Positions 15,677 through 24,828 of a stretch of DNA of 30,066 nt are shown one piece after another. The DNA comes from Chloroflexota bacterium. Its GTDB lineage: Bacteria > Chloroflexota > Anaerolineae > Anaerolineales > Villigracilaceae. A model generated the notes under the pieces. The model worked only from the letters and a program-made list of their open reading frames with translations, ran no database searches and was not told the DNA's origin. Each line of letters starts with the position of its first letter. The stretch's first letter is position 1. The stretch is taken from positions 1 through 30,066 of the forward strand of contig JAPLGV010000409.1 in assembly GCA_026389975.1 (NCBI GenBank), in the 5' to 3' direction. The position numbers were made by a program, and so were the translations under genes.

Positions 15677-16723
15677 ATGTCAGCAAGAAAACGCAGAATT
15701 CTATCTTCATTCAAATCATCACCAGATGCCTCACAAATCGATGTCGCTCGGTTGGCAGGCGTTTCTCAAGCTGCAGTCTCCCGTGTTTTTACCAATGGAA
15801 GGAGTGTATCTGAAGATACCCGGACTAAAGTAATGGCAGCGGTTGAGCAACTTGGATATCGACCGAATGTGATTGCTCGGAGCTTGGTTCAGAATTCAAC
15901 CAATATCATTGGTCTTGTCGTAAAGCGGTTTACCAACCCATTTTACGCTCAAATGATCCAGGACTTCACCAGAGCACTTCAGGAACAAGGCTACTGGGCT
16001 CTTGTTCTAAATATTGCTGAAAACCAGGAGCTTGAAGATTCTTTACCAATGGTACTTCAATACCAGGTAGATGGCCTGATTATCACATCTGCGACTCTTT
16101 CCTCAAGATTAGCTGAAGAATGTGCGCGTTCAGGAACCCCTGTGGTCTTATTTAATCGTTATGCATCTGATGCGAGTACCCATGTGGTCAAATGTGATAA
16201 TACTGAGGGAGGCAGAATTGTAGCAGATACCTTCCTCGATGCCGGACATAAGCGATTGGCATTCATTGCTGGTGAAGAATCATCATCAACGAACCGGGAT
16301 CGCGAAACTGGATTTGTCGACCGGCTCAAAGAGCGGGGCCACAACCTGGCATTTCGAGAAAGTGCTGGAGATTACAGTTACGAGTTGGGTTATGCTGCCG
16401 CACAACGTCTCTTCCAGCTTGATGCCCCTCCAGATGCGATCTTCTGTGCGAATGACCTGATAGCCATGGGCGCAATGGATCTGGCTCGTCTCAAACTTAA
16501 TATTAAAGTGCCAGATGAACTTTCAATCATCGGTTTTGACGACATCCCCTCCGCAGCCTGGCCCAGTTACGACCTCACTACAATCAGGCAACCTTTTGGA
16601 AAATTGGTCGACGCGACGATACAAGTTTTGATGAATGCCATAAACAATCCTGAGTGCGAAGTAACAGAATTAATTGTCCCACCAACTCTGATCTGGCGTA
16701 ATTCATCCCGGCGAAAGGAATAG
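15677..16723 (+). CDS. LacI-family transcriptional regulator of the island
   Basis: 348 aa, full length. The N-terminal helix-turn-helix is at about residues 21-45 (IDVARLAGVSQAAVSRVFTN), followed by the hinge YRPNVIARSLVQ. Residues 65-340 form the periplasmic-binding-protein-like effector domain, with NIIGLVVKRFTNPFYAQM, FCANDLIAMGAMD and IIGFDDIPSAAWPSYDLTT; the last motif is typical of sugar-responsive members. The ribosome site before the ATG at 15677 is weak (GGTG). GTATACGTATAC palindromes at its own promoter, the leftward promoter and ahead of the rightward operon make it the evident regulator of both arms, released by an unknown inducer that is probably the imported compound or an intermediate. 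Confidence 0.95.
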   Translation: MSARKRRILSSFKSSPDASQIDVARLAGVSQAAVSRVFTNGRSVSEDTRTKVMAAVEQLGYRPNVIARSLVQNSTNIIGLVVKRFTNPFYAQMIQDFTRALQEQGYWALVLNIAENQELEDSLPMVLQYQVDGLIITSATLSSRLAEECARSGTPVVLFNRYASDASTHVVKCDNTEGGRIVADTFLDAGHKRLAFIAGEESSSTNRDRETGFVDRLKERGHNLAFRESAGDYSYELGYAAAQRLFQLDAPPDAIFCANDLIAMGAMDLARLKLNIKVPDELSIIGFDDIPSAAWPSYDLTTIRQPFGKLVDATIQVLMNAINNPECEVTELIVPPTLIWRNSSRRKE

Positions 16724-16780
16724 CCCGGCGCTTTCCATAATCAGTCAAGATAAAATTAGATCATTTTTTTATTGCGCTTT

Positions 16781-16792
16781 GTATACGTATAC
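16781..16792. promoter_or_regulatory. LacI-family operator ahead of the rightward operon
   Basis: Perfect palindrome GTATACGTATAC, 43 bp before the ATG of the oxidoreductase gene at 16835. No clean -35/-10 pair is seen around it; the AT-rich stretch 16750-16775 is the likely promoter area. Its position puts the rightward operon under the same regulator as the leftward one. Confidence 0.85.
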
Positions 16793-16834
16793 ATATTGGG
16801 CCAACTTTCACATGAATACGCTGAAAGGATCAAA

Positions 16835-18691
16835 ATGTTTGGATATCTAGGAAAATACTTACGAGTAGATTTGACTTCACGGCAAATCAAAATCCTGCCC
16901 ATCGAGGATTCGCTTTTCCTAAAATACATCGGCGGTGTGGGAATCGCGGCGAGAATCGTATTCGATGAGACCACCCCAGAAACCGATCCGCTTGGGCCGG
17001 AGAATGTCCTGGCAGCTTTCACCGGACCTTTCACCGGTACCCGCGTGCCATCTTCCAGCCGGCATCATTATGTGGCCAGATCACCACAAACAGGAATTAT
17101 CGGTGAATCCAGTGTGGGAGGTGATTGGGGGGCGCAACTCAAACAGGCCGGTTTTGATGGGATTGTGGTAACTGGAAAAGCGGAATCTCCCGTTTATCTA
17201 TGGATTCATGATGGTGAGATCGAACTTCGGGATGCCAGCTCAATTTGGGGCCAGGATGCTTTTGATTCAACCGAATGGCTCAAATCCCAAACCGATCCAA
17301 AAGCCACGACTGCGGTGATCGGCCAGGCTGGAGAAAATCTGGTGCCGATTGCCAGCATTCCTCATATCGGGAAAACCGTGCGGACCGCCGGGCGTACTGG
17401 CATGGGAGCCGTGATGGGGTCAAAGAACTTGAAAGCCATGGTTGCTTATGGTACCCGACCCATTCCAATTGCAGATGATGCTGCCCTGAAAACCAGCGTC
17501 GAGCAGACCCTCCCTCACATCCGCCAGGTGACAGGGGACTTCACCAAATATGGTACTTCCGGTGGCGTGGAAAAATATGAATATATGGGCAATTTCCCCA
17601 TTAAAAACTGGCGTGGTAGCCGTTGGGAAGAAGGCGCCAGCAAAATCTCCGGGGTGCGTATGCACGATACCATCCTGGTGGGACGCTATACCTGTCGGAG
17701 ATGCACGATCGCCTGTGGTCGGCATGTCAAAATTGAACAAGGACCATATGCGCCCCTGGATACCGAAGGGCCTGAGTACGAGACCGTAGGTACCATGGGT
17801 GGTGAGTGCCTAATTGATAACTTGGAAGCCATCTGCAAGGCCAATGAACTGTGTAATCGTTATGGGTTGGACACGATCTCGGTTGGTGCGGCTGTCGCCT
17901 TTGGGATGGAAGCCTTTGAGAGAGGCTTGATAACAAAAATCGATACGGATGGCTTGGATCTCGTCTGGGGCAGTAGCGAAGCCCTGGTCGAGATGGTACA
18001 TCGCATTGCTAAGGGCGAGAATATTGGCAAATTATTGGGAAAGGGTGTCAAAGCAGCAGCTGAAGAATTAAGAGGGAACGCGGTTGAATTTGCTGTTCAC
18101 GTCAAAGGTCTGGAACCTTCGGCCCACGATCCGCGGCGTTTTTGGACCCAGGCCCTCAGCTACGCAACTGCCGCGCGTGGTGCCTGCCACAATGCGGCCT
18201 GGTCGCATCCCTACGAATTAGGATTGAGTCTCCCGGAAGTTGGGTTGGACACGCCCAAGAAATCATACGAAATAAATGGGCTGGCGGAATATGTGTCCAA
18301 ATTACAGAACTTCCAGTGTTTGAATGATTCTTTGATCCTTTGCCGCTTTGCACAGGTCGGTAAAGCAGTTACTCTTACAAATACCGTGGATTGGTACAAC
18401 AGGATCACTGGGCTGGATATTGGCGTTGAGGATCTCATGCTGGCTGGGGAACGAGCCTTCAACCTGAAACGGCTTTACAATACCCGTTTGGGGATAAGCC
18501 GCAAAGATGATTTCCTACCACCGCGCTTCATGACCCACAATCGTAAAGGCGGAGGTCTGAATACTCAATTGCCCCCCATTGGGCAGATGCTCAATGAGTA
18601 TTATGAATATCGGGGTTGGGATGAATTCGGAATCCCTACTCCGGAGAAATTGGCGGCACTGGATTTACTCGAGCCAGCTCTTAATTTCTAA
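16835..18691 (+). CDS. Aldehyde:ferredoxin oxidoreductase-family protein (W/Mo-bis-pterin, 4Fe-4S)
   Basis: 618 aa, the usual family size. These cytoplasmic enzymes oxidise aldehydes to acids with ferredoxin, using tungsten or molybdenum held by two pterins. The N-terminal domain begins GYLGKYLRVDLTS; the pterin-binding segment AGRTGMGAVMGSKNLKA is at residues 185-201. The 4Fe-4S ligands C287, C290 and C294 (CRRCTIAC) and C503 (SLILC) are all present. The ATG at 16835, with AAAGGA nearby, is preferred to an upstream TTG at 16772, which would run through the operator. It is the first gene of the rightward operon. The substrate is unknown; oxidation of the aldehyde released by the aldolase at 26016-26792 is a reasonable guess. 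Its presence implies an anaerobic life style. Confidence 0.94.
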   Translation: MFGYLGKYLRVDLTSRQIKILPIEDSLFLKYIGGVGIAARIVFDETTPETDPLGPENVLAAFTGPFTGTRVPSSSRHHYVARSPQTGIIGESSVGGDWGAQLKQAGFDGIVVTGKAESPVYLWIHDGEIELRDASSIWGQDAFDSTEWLKSQTDPKATTAVIGQAGENLVPIASIPHIGKTVRTAGRTGMGAVMGSKNLKAMVAYGTRPIPIADDAALKTSVEQTLPHIRQVTGDFTKYGTSGGVEKYEYMGNFPIKNWRGSRWEEGASKISGVRMHDTILVGRYTCRRCTIACGRHVKIEQGPYAPLDTEGPEYETVGTMGGECLIDNLEAICKANELCNRYGLDTISVGAAVAFGMEAFERGLITKIDTDGLDLVWGSSEALVEMVHRIAKGENIGKLLGKGVKAAAEELRGNAVEFAVHVKGLEPSAHDPRRFWTQALSYATAARGACHNAAWSHPYELGLSLPEVGLDTPKKSYEINGLAEYVSKLQNFQCLNDSLILCRFAQVGKAVTLTNTVDWYNRITGLDIGVEDLMLAGERAFNLKRLYNTRLGISRKDDFLPPRFMTHNRKGGGLNTQLPPIGQMLNEYYEYRGWDEFGIPTPEKLAALDLLEPALNF

Positions 18692-18712
18692 GAAAAATAA
18701 AGGAGTCCTGAA

Positions 18713-19105
18713 ATGAAACTTGTCGAGAGAAATGATGTTACTAAGAAACCGTTACCGGGCCGGGTTATCCAACTGGTCACCGGTCAGAGCGGTGCTGTAT
18801 CCCAAAGCGATGTGATTACGATGGGATTCGCCCGCTACTCCGCGGAGAGCGGTCCCATGGAACCCCACCACCATGTGGAAGAAATAGTCTATATTCTGGA
18901 ATCCAAAGATGGTTATGTCCGTCACGGTGGTTTTGGCAAAGAACCCAACGAATTAGGTCAACGTATCGTACTTAGACCAGGGATGATCCTTCATTTTCCT
19001 GCCTTCGAATGGCATGTTTTCGAGTATGAAGAAGGCGGCTGTGTTGATATCATCTTCTACTACTCTGATCCAGGTGTGTATACAAGCAACTTCAAGAAAG
19101 AATAG
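18713..19105 (+). CDS. Single-domain cupin protein
   Basis: 130 aa, one cupin beta-barrel. Metal-site motif 1 is PHHHVEEIVYILES (His, His, Glu) and motif 2 contains PAFEWHVFEY with the last His. AGGAG lies eight bases before the ATG and the gene follows the oxidoreductase by 21 bases. Small cupins of this kind in sugar operons act as isomerases, lyases or simple binding proteins; the reaction is not determinable. The 87 bp after it, up to the lactonase gene, hold no feature I can support. Confidence 0.88.
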   Translation: MKLVERNDVTKKPLPGRVIQLVTGQSGAVSQSDVITMGFARYSAESGPMEPHHHVEEIVYILESKDGYVRHGGFGKEPNELGQRIVLRPGMILHFPAFEWHVFEYEEGGCVDIIFYYSDPGVYTSNFKKE

Positions 19106-19237
19106 AACAGACAACGTGTATCGGGCAGATTTTTACCGGCCCAAATAAACAAAGTCACCTCGACCAGTAAAGCCAACGTCATCCCGTACGCCATGTTTGC
19201 TGTTCCCGGTGGAGAGCGATCTGCCAAGGTCTATGAT

Positions 19238-20149
19238 ATGAATGTTCAAGTTTTTGATCCGCGATTTTACCAACTCATCGACAAAGACTGCGAGTTGGAG
19301 CTGGTTGTTACTGGCTTCGAATTCACTGAGGGGCCAATCTGGCATCCTGGAGAAAAATCGCTCATCTTTAACGATATTATCGGGAACGCCATTTACCATT
19401 GGACTGAGAAGAGCGGGCTAAAAAAGATTCGGCGCAACAGCTATATGGCCAATGGAAACACATATGACCGGCAAGGAAGAGTGGTCACCTGTGAGCATGC
19501 CACCAGTCGCATTACACGCACTGATTTTACGGGCGGTGGAGCACTTGAGATCCTCGCAACCCATTATCAGGGTAAAGAGCTGAACAGCCCCAATGACATC
19601 ATCTGTAAACGCGATGGCATACTTTACTTTTCCGATCCGAACATGGGTCGAGGGCCCAGTCATGGGGTGCCGCGCCAACAGGAATTGAATTTCCAGGGTG
19701 TCTACCGCCTGGATCCTTCTGGCCAGAGTCTGAGGTTGTTGGTGGAAGATTTCTCGAAGCCTAATGGGCTATGCTTTTCTATCGATGAAAAACGTCTCTT
19801 CATTGACGACAGCGAGTATAACCATATCCGTGTTTTTGATGTGAAAAGTGATGGATCTTTGCATAATGGTCGGCTATGGGCAGAACTTGCTCGAGTTGGA
19901 AAAGGCGTGGCGGATGGCATGAAAATCGATCGGGCCGGAAATATCTATTGTTGCGGTCCTGGCGGAATTCATCTATTGGATGCAAATGCCAATTATTTGG
20001 GAATTATCCTCATGCCAGAACAAACCGCAAACCTTGCCTGGGGGGATGATGACCTTAGTAGCTTGTACATTACAGCCTCCACTTCGGTGTATCGCCTCCG
20101 GACCGGTGCATCGTCTTCGAACCTTGGAGTCTGGGTTCCCCGCAATTAA
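19238..20149 (+). CDS. SMP-30/gluconolactonase-family lactonase
   Basis: 303 aa, a six-bladed beta-propeller hydrolase that opens sugar lactones to sugar acids with a divalent metal. Metal ligands are recognisable: Glu in FTEGPIWHPGE, Asn in LNSPNDIICK and Asp in FIDDSEYNH. The start at 19238 is chosen because CAAGG stands a few bases upstream and members often begin with a similar DPRF stretch; an ATG at 19193 would add 15 residues. Its place between an oxidoreductase and dehydrogenases fits oxidative sugar catabolism, in which a sugar is oxidised to a lactone and then opened. Confidence 0.92.
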   Translation: MNVQVFDPRFYQLIDKDCELELVVTGFEFTEGPIWHPGEKSLIFNDIIGNAIYHWTEKSGLKKIRRNSYMANGNTYDRQGRVVTCEHATSRITRTDFTGGGALEILATHYQGKELNSPNDIICKRDGILYFSDPNMGRGPSHGVPRQQELNFQGVYRLDPSGQSLRLLVEDFSKPNGLCFSIDEKRLFIDDSEYNHIRVFDVKSDGSLHNGRLWAELARVGKGVADGMKIDRAGNIYCCGPGGIHLLDANANYLGIILMPEQTANLAWGDDDLSSLYITASTSVYRLRTGASSSNLGVWVPRN

Positions 20150-20174
20150 TATCGTTTGATCAGAAGGAGATTCA

Positions 20175-21239
20175 GTGGACAAAAAAGATATCCTGGTAAA
20201 CCATGCCGATCTGCAGAATTTTTCTGCCGCGCTATTTGAAAAAGCAGGCTTATCCCCTGAAAATGCGGATTTCTTTGCCCAATCGTTGGTGGACATTAAC
20301 TTATGGGGTATCGATTCGCACGGTGTGCTTCGCCTGCCAATCTATGTCAAACGGCTTAAATCTGGTGCCTGTAACCCCAAGCCTAATTTAAGGACTGTCA
20401 AGAGCGCTATCACACTGGAAGTCATGGATGGCGATAATGGCCCGGGTCAAATAGTAGGCCGCGCTGCAATGGAGCGAGCCATCGAACTGGCGAAAACGTA
20501 TAACTTCGGGATTGTAGGAGCCTTCCACAGCAATCATTTTGGGGCGGCCGCCACCTACTCTCGTATGGCCGCTGCTCAAGGCATGCTAGGCGTGTCAATG
20601 ACCAATGTCGTCCAGAACGTGGTTGCTCCTGGAGGAAGCAAGCCGATCATTGGCAATAATCCATTTTCAGTCGCAGTACCTACTTACGGGAAATTCCCAT
20701 TTGTGTTGGACATCTCCCTTTCAGCAGTTTCAGGCGGAAAACTTCTACTCGCCAGTAAAAAAGGCGAAAAAATCCCTCTGGATTGGGGCACAGATAAATT
20801 CGGAAAACCAACGGATGACCCTGATGTAGCTTTCAATGGTTTCTTGTTACCAGTGGGAGCCTATAAAGGCTTGGGGTTGGCCTATGTAATTGAGATCCTG
20901 ACTGGGGTTCTCACCAGTGGAGTCTTCCTGGATGGCATGAAAGGAATGTACAAATACCCTGATGATCCAAGTTTGACCTCTCACATGATGATGGCTGTGA
21001 ACATTTCTGCCATTATGGATCCAGGCGAATTGGAAAAACGGATGACTGAATTCACGCAAAAGATTCATTCATCGCCAATGTGGGATGAGAAGCAGGAAAT
21101 GCTGATCCCTGGGGAACTTGAGCACCGTACCATGCAAGCCCGGAAAGCAAACGGCATCCCTCTGCAGATGAATTTGTATGAGGAATTAACGAGCCTGGCG
21201 ACCGAACTGGGTGTCCCGGCCACTTTATCAAAGATGTAA
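20175..21239 (+). CDS. Ldh2/malate-lactate dehydrogenase-family oxidoreductase
   Basis: 354 aa, NAD(P)-dependent 2-hydroxyacid dehydrogenase of the family that includes YiaK, AllD and ComC, unrelated to classic Rossmann lactate dehydrogenases. Motifs seen: WGIDSHGVLRLP (H49 region), GAFHSNHFGAA, NPFSVAVPT, FVLDISLSAVSGGK, and PDVAFNGFLLPVGAYKGLG. Translation starts at GTG 20175 with AGGAG six bases upstream. It comes 25 bases after the lactonase gene. It would interconvert a 2-hydroxy and a 2-oxo acid, perhaps a sugar acid derivative in the same pathway. Confidence 0.93.
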   Translation: MDKKDILVNHADLQNFSAALFEKAGLSPENADFFAQSLVDINLWGIDSHGVLRLPIYVKRLKSGACNPKPNLRTVKSAITLEVMDGDNGPGQIVGRAAMERAIELAKTYNFGIVGAFHSNHFGAAATYSRMAAAQGMLGVSMTNVVQNVVAPGGSKPIIGNNPFSVAVPTYGKFPFVLDISLSAVSGGKLLLASKKGEKIPLDWGTDKFGKPTDDPDVAFNGFLLPVGAYKGLGLAYVIEILTGVLTSGVFLDGMKGMYKYPDDPSLTSHMMMAVNISAIMDPGELEKRMTEFTQKIHSSPMWDEKQEMLIPGELEHRTMQARKANGIPLQMNLYEELTSLATELGVPATLSKM

Positions 21240-21267
21240 CTAAAAAAACAAAAAAAGGAGATATAAA

Positions 21268-22080
21268 ATGGAAAAAAAGAAATACCTGTGGTGGCATGAG
21301 CTACCAGCGCCTGAATTAACCCGCTTTGCCAGGGAAGTCAGCGATATCGCCATCCTGCCTATTGGGGCTATAGAACAACACGGACCCCATTCACCTTGCG
21401 GTGTAGATGCTTTCAACGCCAGGGGAATGGCTGAGTTAATTGCCCAGAAAACCGATGTGATGCTGCTGCCCTGGATGTGGTATGGGTCGCATCCCTATCA
21501 TCATTGGTACATGCCAGGAACAATTCCGTTGAGTTACGATACCCACATCGCTCTGCTGGTCGATATCATCCAAGGTGCCTCAGTATCGGGTTTTAACAAA
21601 TTCATCATCCTGTCAGCCCATGGACAGGTTTCCACCACCCTGGTTGCGGTTCATAAACTGGGGCTGGCCGGGCATTTCACCTTATCCCTGCACTGGTACG
21701 ATTTCCTGCGGGATAACAAGGACGTGCTGGATGATTACATGTGGCACGCCGACGAAGCCGAGACTTCTGTTGGACTGTATCTGTATCCCCAATACATTGA
21801 TATGAGCAAGGCTGAAAAAGGCGGCGGGGAAGCGCTGATCGATAAGCGCTTTATCATTGCGCCTGGACAAATGCCCAAACCCGGGATGATGTACCACTTT
21901 GAAGGGACCTTTGCTCGCCCGGAGTACAAAGAACTACCAAATGGCGTCATCGGTGACCCTACCAAAGCCACACTCGAAAAGGGCGAGGTCATTGTCACCC
22001 GTGTTGTGAACCACATCGTCGAGCTCATCGAAGATATCAAGACCCGCTGGCCAGTCGGCACCAAGCCGCCAGTTAAATAG
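21268..22080 (+). CDS. Creatininase-family amidohydrolase
   Basis: 270 aa, a metal-dependent hydrolase fold used on cyclic amides, formamides and related small molecules. The first metal motif is PIGAIEQHGPHSPCGVDA (E36, H38, D47); the third is HADEAETS (E165). The second, usually NGHGGN, reads SAHGQV here (H118 kept), a departure that may alter specificity. AAGGAG stands eight bases before the ATG. Neighbouring genes suggest action on a sugar-like or acyl compound, but the family is too broad to name a substrate. Confidence 0.9.
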   Translation: MEKKKYLWWHELPAPELTRFAREVSDIAILPIGAIEQHGPHSPCGVDAFNARGMAELIAQKTDVMLLPWMWYGSHPYHHWYMPGTIPLSYDTHIALLVDIIQGASVSGFNKFIILSAHGQVSTTLVAVHKLGLAGHFTLSLHWYDFLRDNKDVLDDYMWHADEAETSVGLYLYPQYIDMSKAEKGGGEALIDKRFIIAPGQMPKPGMMYHFEGTFARPEYKELPNGVIGDPTKATLEKGEVIVTRVVNHIVELIEDIKTRWPVGTKPPVK

Positions 22081-22154
22081 AGCAGCAAATCGTAGAGATG
22101 GATGAGAAATCGTCCTTCTCTACTCCATTCTATAAACCATAGAGAGGATGAATT

Positions 22155-22931
22155 ATGAAGCTAAAAGACAAGGTATCTATTATAACCGGTGCAACCATGG
22201 GAATCGGCCTGGCTTGCGCCCAGGAATTTGCCGTCGAAGGTTCCAAAGTTGTTCTGGCTGGCCGCAGTCAGGAATTGGGAGAAAAAGCCGCTGTAGATAT
22301 TCGAGCAAGTGGTGGTGATGCGATTTTCATCCCCTGTGATGTTAGTAAGAAAGATGAAATTCAAAATTTGGTTCAAAAAACCGTGGAACACTATGGCCGG
22401 ATCGATGTGGTGGTCAATAACGCTGGGACGAATCACAGTGCCAACTTCTTCGATACCACCGAAGAGGATTGGGACCGGGTCATGAGTGTGGATTTAAAAG
22501 CCACATTCTTGCTCAGCCAGGCCGCGGCCAGAGTGATGGTGGATAAGAAGATTCCCGGCGTGGTCATCAACATGACCTCGGTCATGGCCGTTTTGGCTTT
22601 GGGGGACCAGGTGCCATATTGCGCAGCCAAAGGCGGGGCCAACCAACTCACAAAATCAATGGCAATAGCTCTCGCCGGTTATGGGATTCGTGTCAATGCC
22701 ATCGGTCCCGGCCCGGTACTGACTGATCTCATGAAGCGAGTGGTAAGTAGCAAAGAAAAAGAAACTGTACTCCTCGATCGAATGCCACTTGGGAGAATTG
22801 CCGAATGCCGTGAAATTGCAACCGTAGCCGTGTTTTTGGCCAGCGACGATTCCAGCTTCATCACCGGTCAATGTATTTACCCAGATGGCGGTCGGATGAT
22901 CCAGGCATTTCCAAGAAAGCAGGAAAAGTGA
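22155..22931 (+). CDS. Short-chain dehydrogenase/reductase (SDR)
   Basis: 258 aa classical SDR with NAD(P)-binding TGATMGIG (residues 11-18), NNAG (88-91) and the catalytic set S142, Y155 and K159 (YCAAK). The end FITGQCIYPDGG is typical. AGAGGATG precedes the start at 22155. It is similar in layout to sugar or 3-oxoacyl dehydrogenases such as gluconate 5-dehydrogenase; it could oxidise a sugar hydroxyl to supply the lactonase or the aldolase. Followed by the thioesterase after four bases. Confidence 0.94.
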   Translation: MKLKDKVSIITGATMGIGLACAQEFAVEGSKVVLAGRSQELGEKAAVDIRASGGDAIFIPCDVSKKDEIQNLVQKTVEHYGRIDVVVNNAGTNHSANFFDTTEEDWDRVMSVDLKATFLLSQAAARVMVDKKIPGVVINMTSVMAVLALGDQVPYCAAKGGANQLTKSMAIALAGYGIRVNAIGPGPVLTDLMKRVVSSKEKETVLLDRMPLGRIAECREIATVAVFLASDDSSFITGQCIYPDGGRMIQAFPRKQEK

Positions 22932-22935
22932 TCTA

Positions 22936-23373
22936 ATGCCACGCGTGACACTGACCGAACAGCAAAATTATGAGTTTAGCCATTCCCTGACGGTTCGGCC
23001 GACTGATATTAATTACGCTGGCCATTTGGGAAATGAAGCTTTGTTGGGGTTGGTGCACGAAGCGCGTGCGTATTTCTTAAAGGAATTGAATTTCAACACG
23101 ATTGTCGGGAACGAACAGCGCATTGGGCTGCTCATTGCAGATTTGGCTGTCAACTTCAAAGCTGAAGCATTTGCCCATGATCAGCTCACGGTGGATTGTC
23201 AAATTGATGAATTACAGGAAAAATCATTTCGCCTTTTTCATCGAATTCGCTGCGGTGAGCAGGTGATTACTTTGGTCGAGACTGGTGTGGTTGCCTATGA
23301 TTACCAATCTGGCCATGTGGTTCCGCTGCCTGATGATTTTTTAAATGGGCTACAGAATTTTCGTAGAAGATGA
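22936..23373 (+). CDS. Hotdog-fold acyl-CoA thioesterase (4HBT family)
   Basis: 145 aa, one hotdog domain. The conserved helix region RPTDINYAGHLGNEALLG (residues 21-38) has D24 in the usual catalytic place and H30 and E42 nearby, matching YbgC/4-hydroxybenzoyl-CoA thioesterase-like proteins. No ribosome site stands before the ATG at 22936; with a four-base gap from the SDR stop it is probably translated by coupling. It implies that a CoA thioester is part of the pathway or must be cleared from it. Confidence 0.88.
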   Translation: MPRVTLTEQQNYEFSHSLTVRPTDINYAGHLGNEALLGLVHEARAYFLKELNFNTIVGNEQRIGLLIADLAVNFKAEAFAHDQLTVDCQIDELQEKSFRLFHRIRCGEQVITLVETGVVAYDYQSGHVVPLPDDFLNGLQNFRRR

Positions 23374-23394
23374 TTTTTATTATCGGAGAAATAG

Positions 23395-24816
23395 ATGAAT
23401 AATCCCAAAGTTGCATTGATGACTTTTGGTGACGCTCGTGACCATGAGTGGAACAACTTGTTCCGCGGTCTGACCGAACCAAGACATAAACAGATCATCG
23501 AATATTTCAATAAGTTGCCGATCGAGCTCCACGCATTAGAAGAAGTTGCCCGCACGAAAGATCAAATTGATGCACAGGTAGATGCGCTAAAAACTGCCGG
23601 GATTGCCGCGTTTATTGTCCATCTTCCTTGTTGGACCGCGCCAAATTTGGTTTTGTGCGGTGTTCAACGGATGGGATTGCCAACCATCTTGGTGTCCAAC
23701 CGGCATCCTGGAACCCATGGTACGGTCGGATTGCTGGGGGCCGGGGGGGCACTGGATCAGATTGGCTACCCCCATCTTCGCGTGCGAGAAGGTTTTGACA
23801 CCCCTGCCTTGGGCGAGAAAGTTTTACCATTTACCCGGGCAGCTTCAGCGGTGGCTCAGTTACGCGGTCAAGTATTTGGCATGTTTGGTGGACGCTCCCT
23901 GGGAATCGATACCGGTACCATTGACACAATGCAATGGCGGAGGCAGTTTGGTGTGGATGTCGAACATATCGACCAGTTGGAAATCATCCGCCGGGCGGAA
24001 CTCATCGAAGATGAACCCACTGGAAAAATGGTCGCCTGGCTGGAAGAAAAAATGGGGTCCGTGGATTACGATGGCTCGAAACTGACACCTGAGAAGCTCG
24101 GGTTCCAATCCCGCTGTTACCTGGCTACTCGGCAGATCATTGAAGAGTTAGGGCTGGATTTCGTGGCGATCAAGTGTATGCCCGACCTAGCCAATCACTA
24201 TGTTCCCCAATGTATCTCGGCAGCACTGCTGCCTGGACCTTATGATTCGCAGGGTCATAAAAAGCCAGTCCCGATGGCTTGTGAGACTGATGGGGATGGG
24301 GCACTTACGATGCAAATATTAGGTTTGGTTTCGGGGGGTCAGCCAACTTTGTTTGGCGATTTGAGCTATCTAGATGATGAAAACCTGACCATTTACATTC
24401 CCAACTGTGGTGCCATGTGCAGTTGGTTCGCGGGTCGATCCTCCAATCTGGAAGAAAACCTGTCAAAGATCCAACTGCGGCCTTCCTTCCGGCCCGGCGG
24501 AGGCGCGACGGCCTACTTCAAGGCTGCTCCTGGCCCGGTAACTCTGGCGCGCCTTTCCCGTCGAGAGGGGAAATATGTAATGACCATCTTCACCGGTGAT
24601 GCCATTGAACCATCTCCCGAGGCCTATGAAGAATTTGTGAAAGCGCGTGGCAGCCATCAACTCCCGACAATGTTTGTTCGCGCGAACCTGAACTTCGACG
24701 AACTTATCGCTGAATTTGGATCCAACCATATTTCTGGCACCGCAGGTCTGTACGTCGAAGAATTAGTGCATGTCTGCCATTTACTCGATATTCAGCCCAT
24801 TGTCCTCGCGAACTGA
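23395..24816 (+). CDS. L-fucose/L-arabinose isomerase-family protein
   Basis: 473 aa. The arrangement of an N-terminal Rossmann-like region (KVALMTFGDARDHEWNN), a central domain with VFGMFGGRSLGIDTG, DFVAIKCMPDLANHYVPQC and PMACETDGDGALTMQIL, and a C-terminal barrel region matches the fucose/arabinose isomerase fold. Metal-site acidic residues are probably in CETDGDGA and DLSYLDD. True FucI is about 590 aa, and this shorter form belongs to the poorly characterised FucI/AraA-like group; it may isomerise another sugar or act on a sugar derivative. GGAGAA precedes the ATG. It lies mid-operon, 21 bases after the thioesterase. Confidence 0.85.
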   Translation: MNNPKVALMTFGDARDHEWNNLFRGLTEPRHKQIIEYFNKLPIELHALEEVARTKDQIDAQVDALKTAGIAAFIVHLPCWTAPNLVLCGVQRMGLPTILVSNRHPGTHGTVGLLGAGGALDQIGYPHLRVREGFDTPALGEKVLPFTRAASAVAQLRGQVFGMFGGRSLGIDTGTIDTMQWRRQFGVDVEHIDQLEIIRRAELIEDEPTGKMVAWLEEKMGSVDYDGSKLTPEKLGFQSRCYLATRQIIEELGLDFVAIKCMPDLANHYVPQCISAALLPGPYDSQGHKKPVPMACETDGDGALTMQILGLVSGGQPTLFGDLSYLDDENLTIYIPNCGAMCSWFAGRSSNLEENLSKIQLRPSFRPGGGATAYFKAAPGPVTLARLSRREGKYVMTIFTGDAIEPSPEAYEEFVKARGSHQLPTMFVRANLNFDELIAEFGSNHISGTAGLYVEELVHVCHLLDIQPIVLAN

Positions 24817-24828
24817 GAGGTATCTTTA

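Noticed and set aside
16772..16834. Upstream TTG start extending the AOR-family protein by 21 residues
   Set aside because: The extension is encoded by the operator palindrome and does not match the family; the ATG at 16835 fits the known N-terminus.
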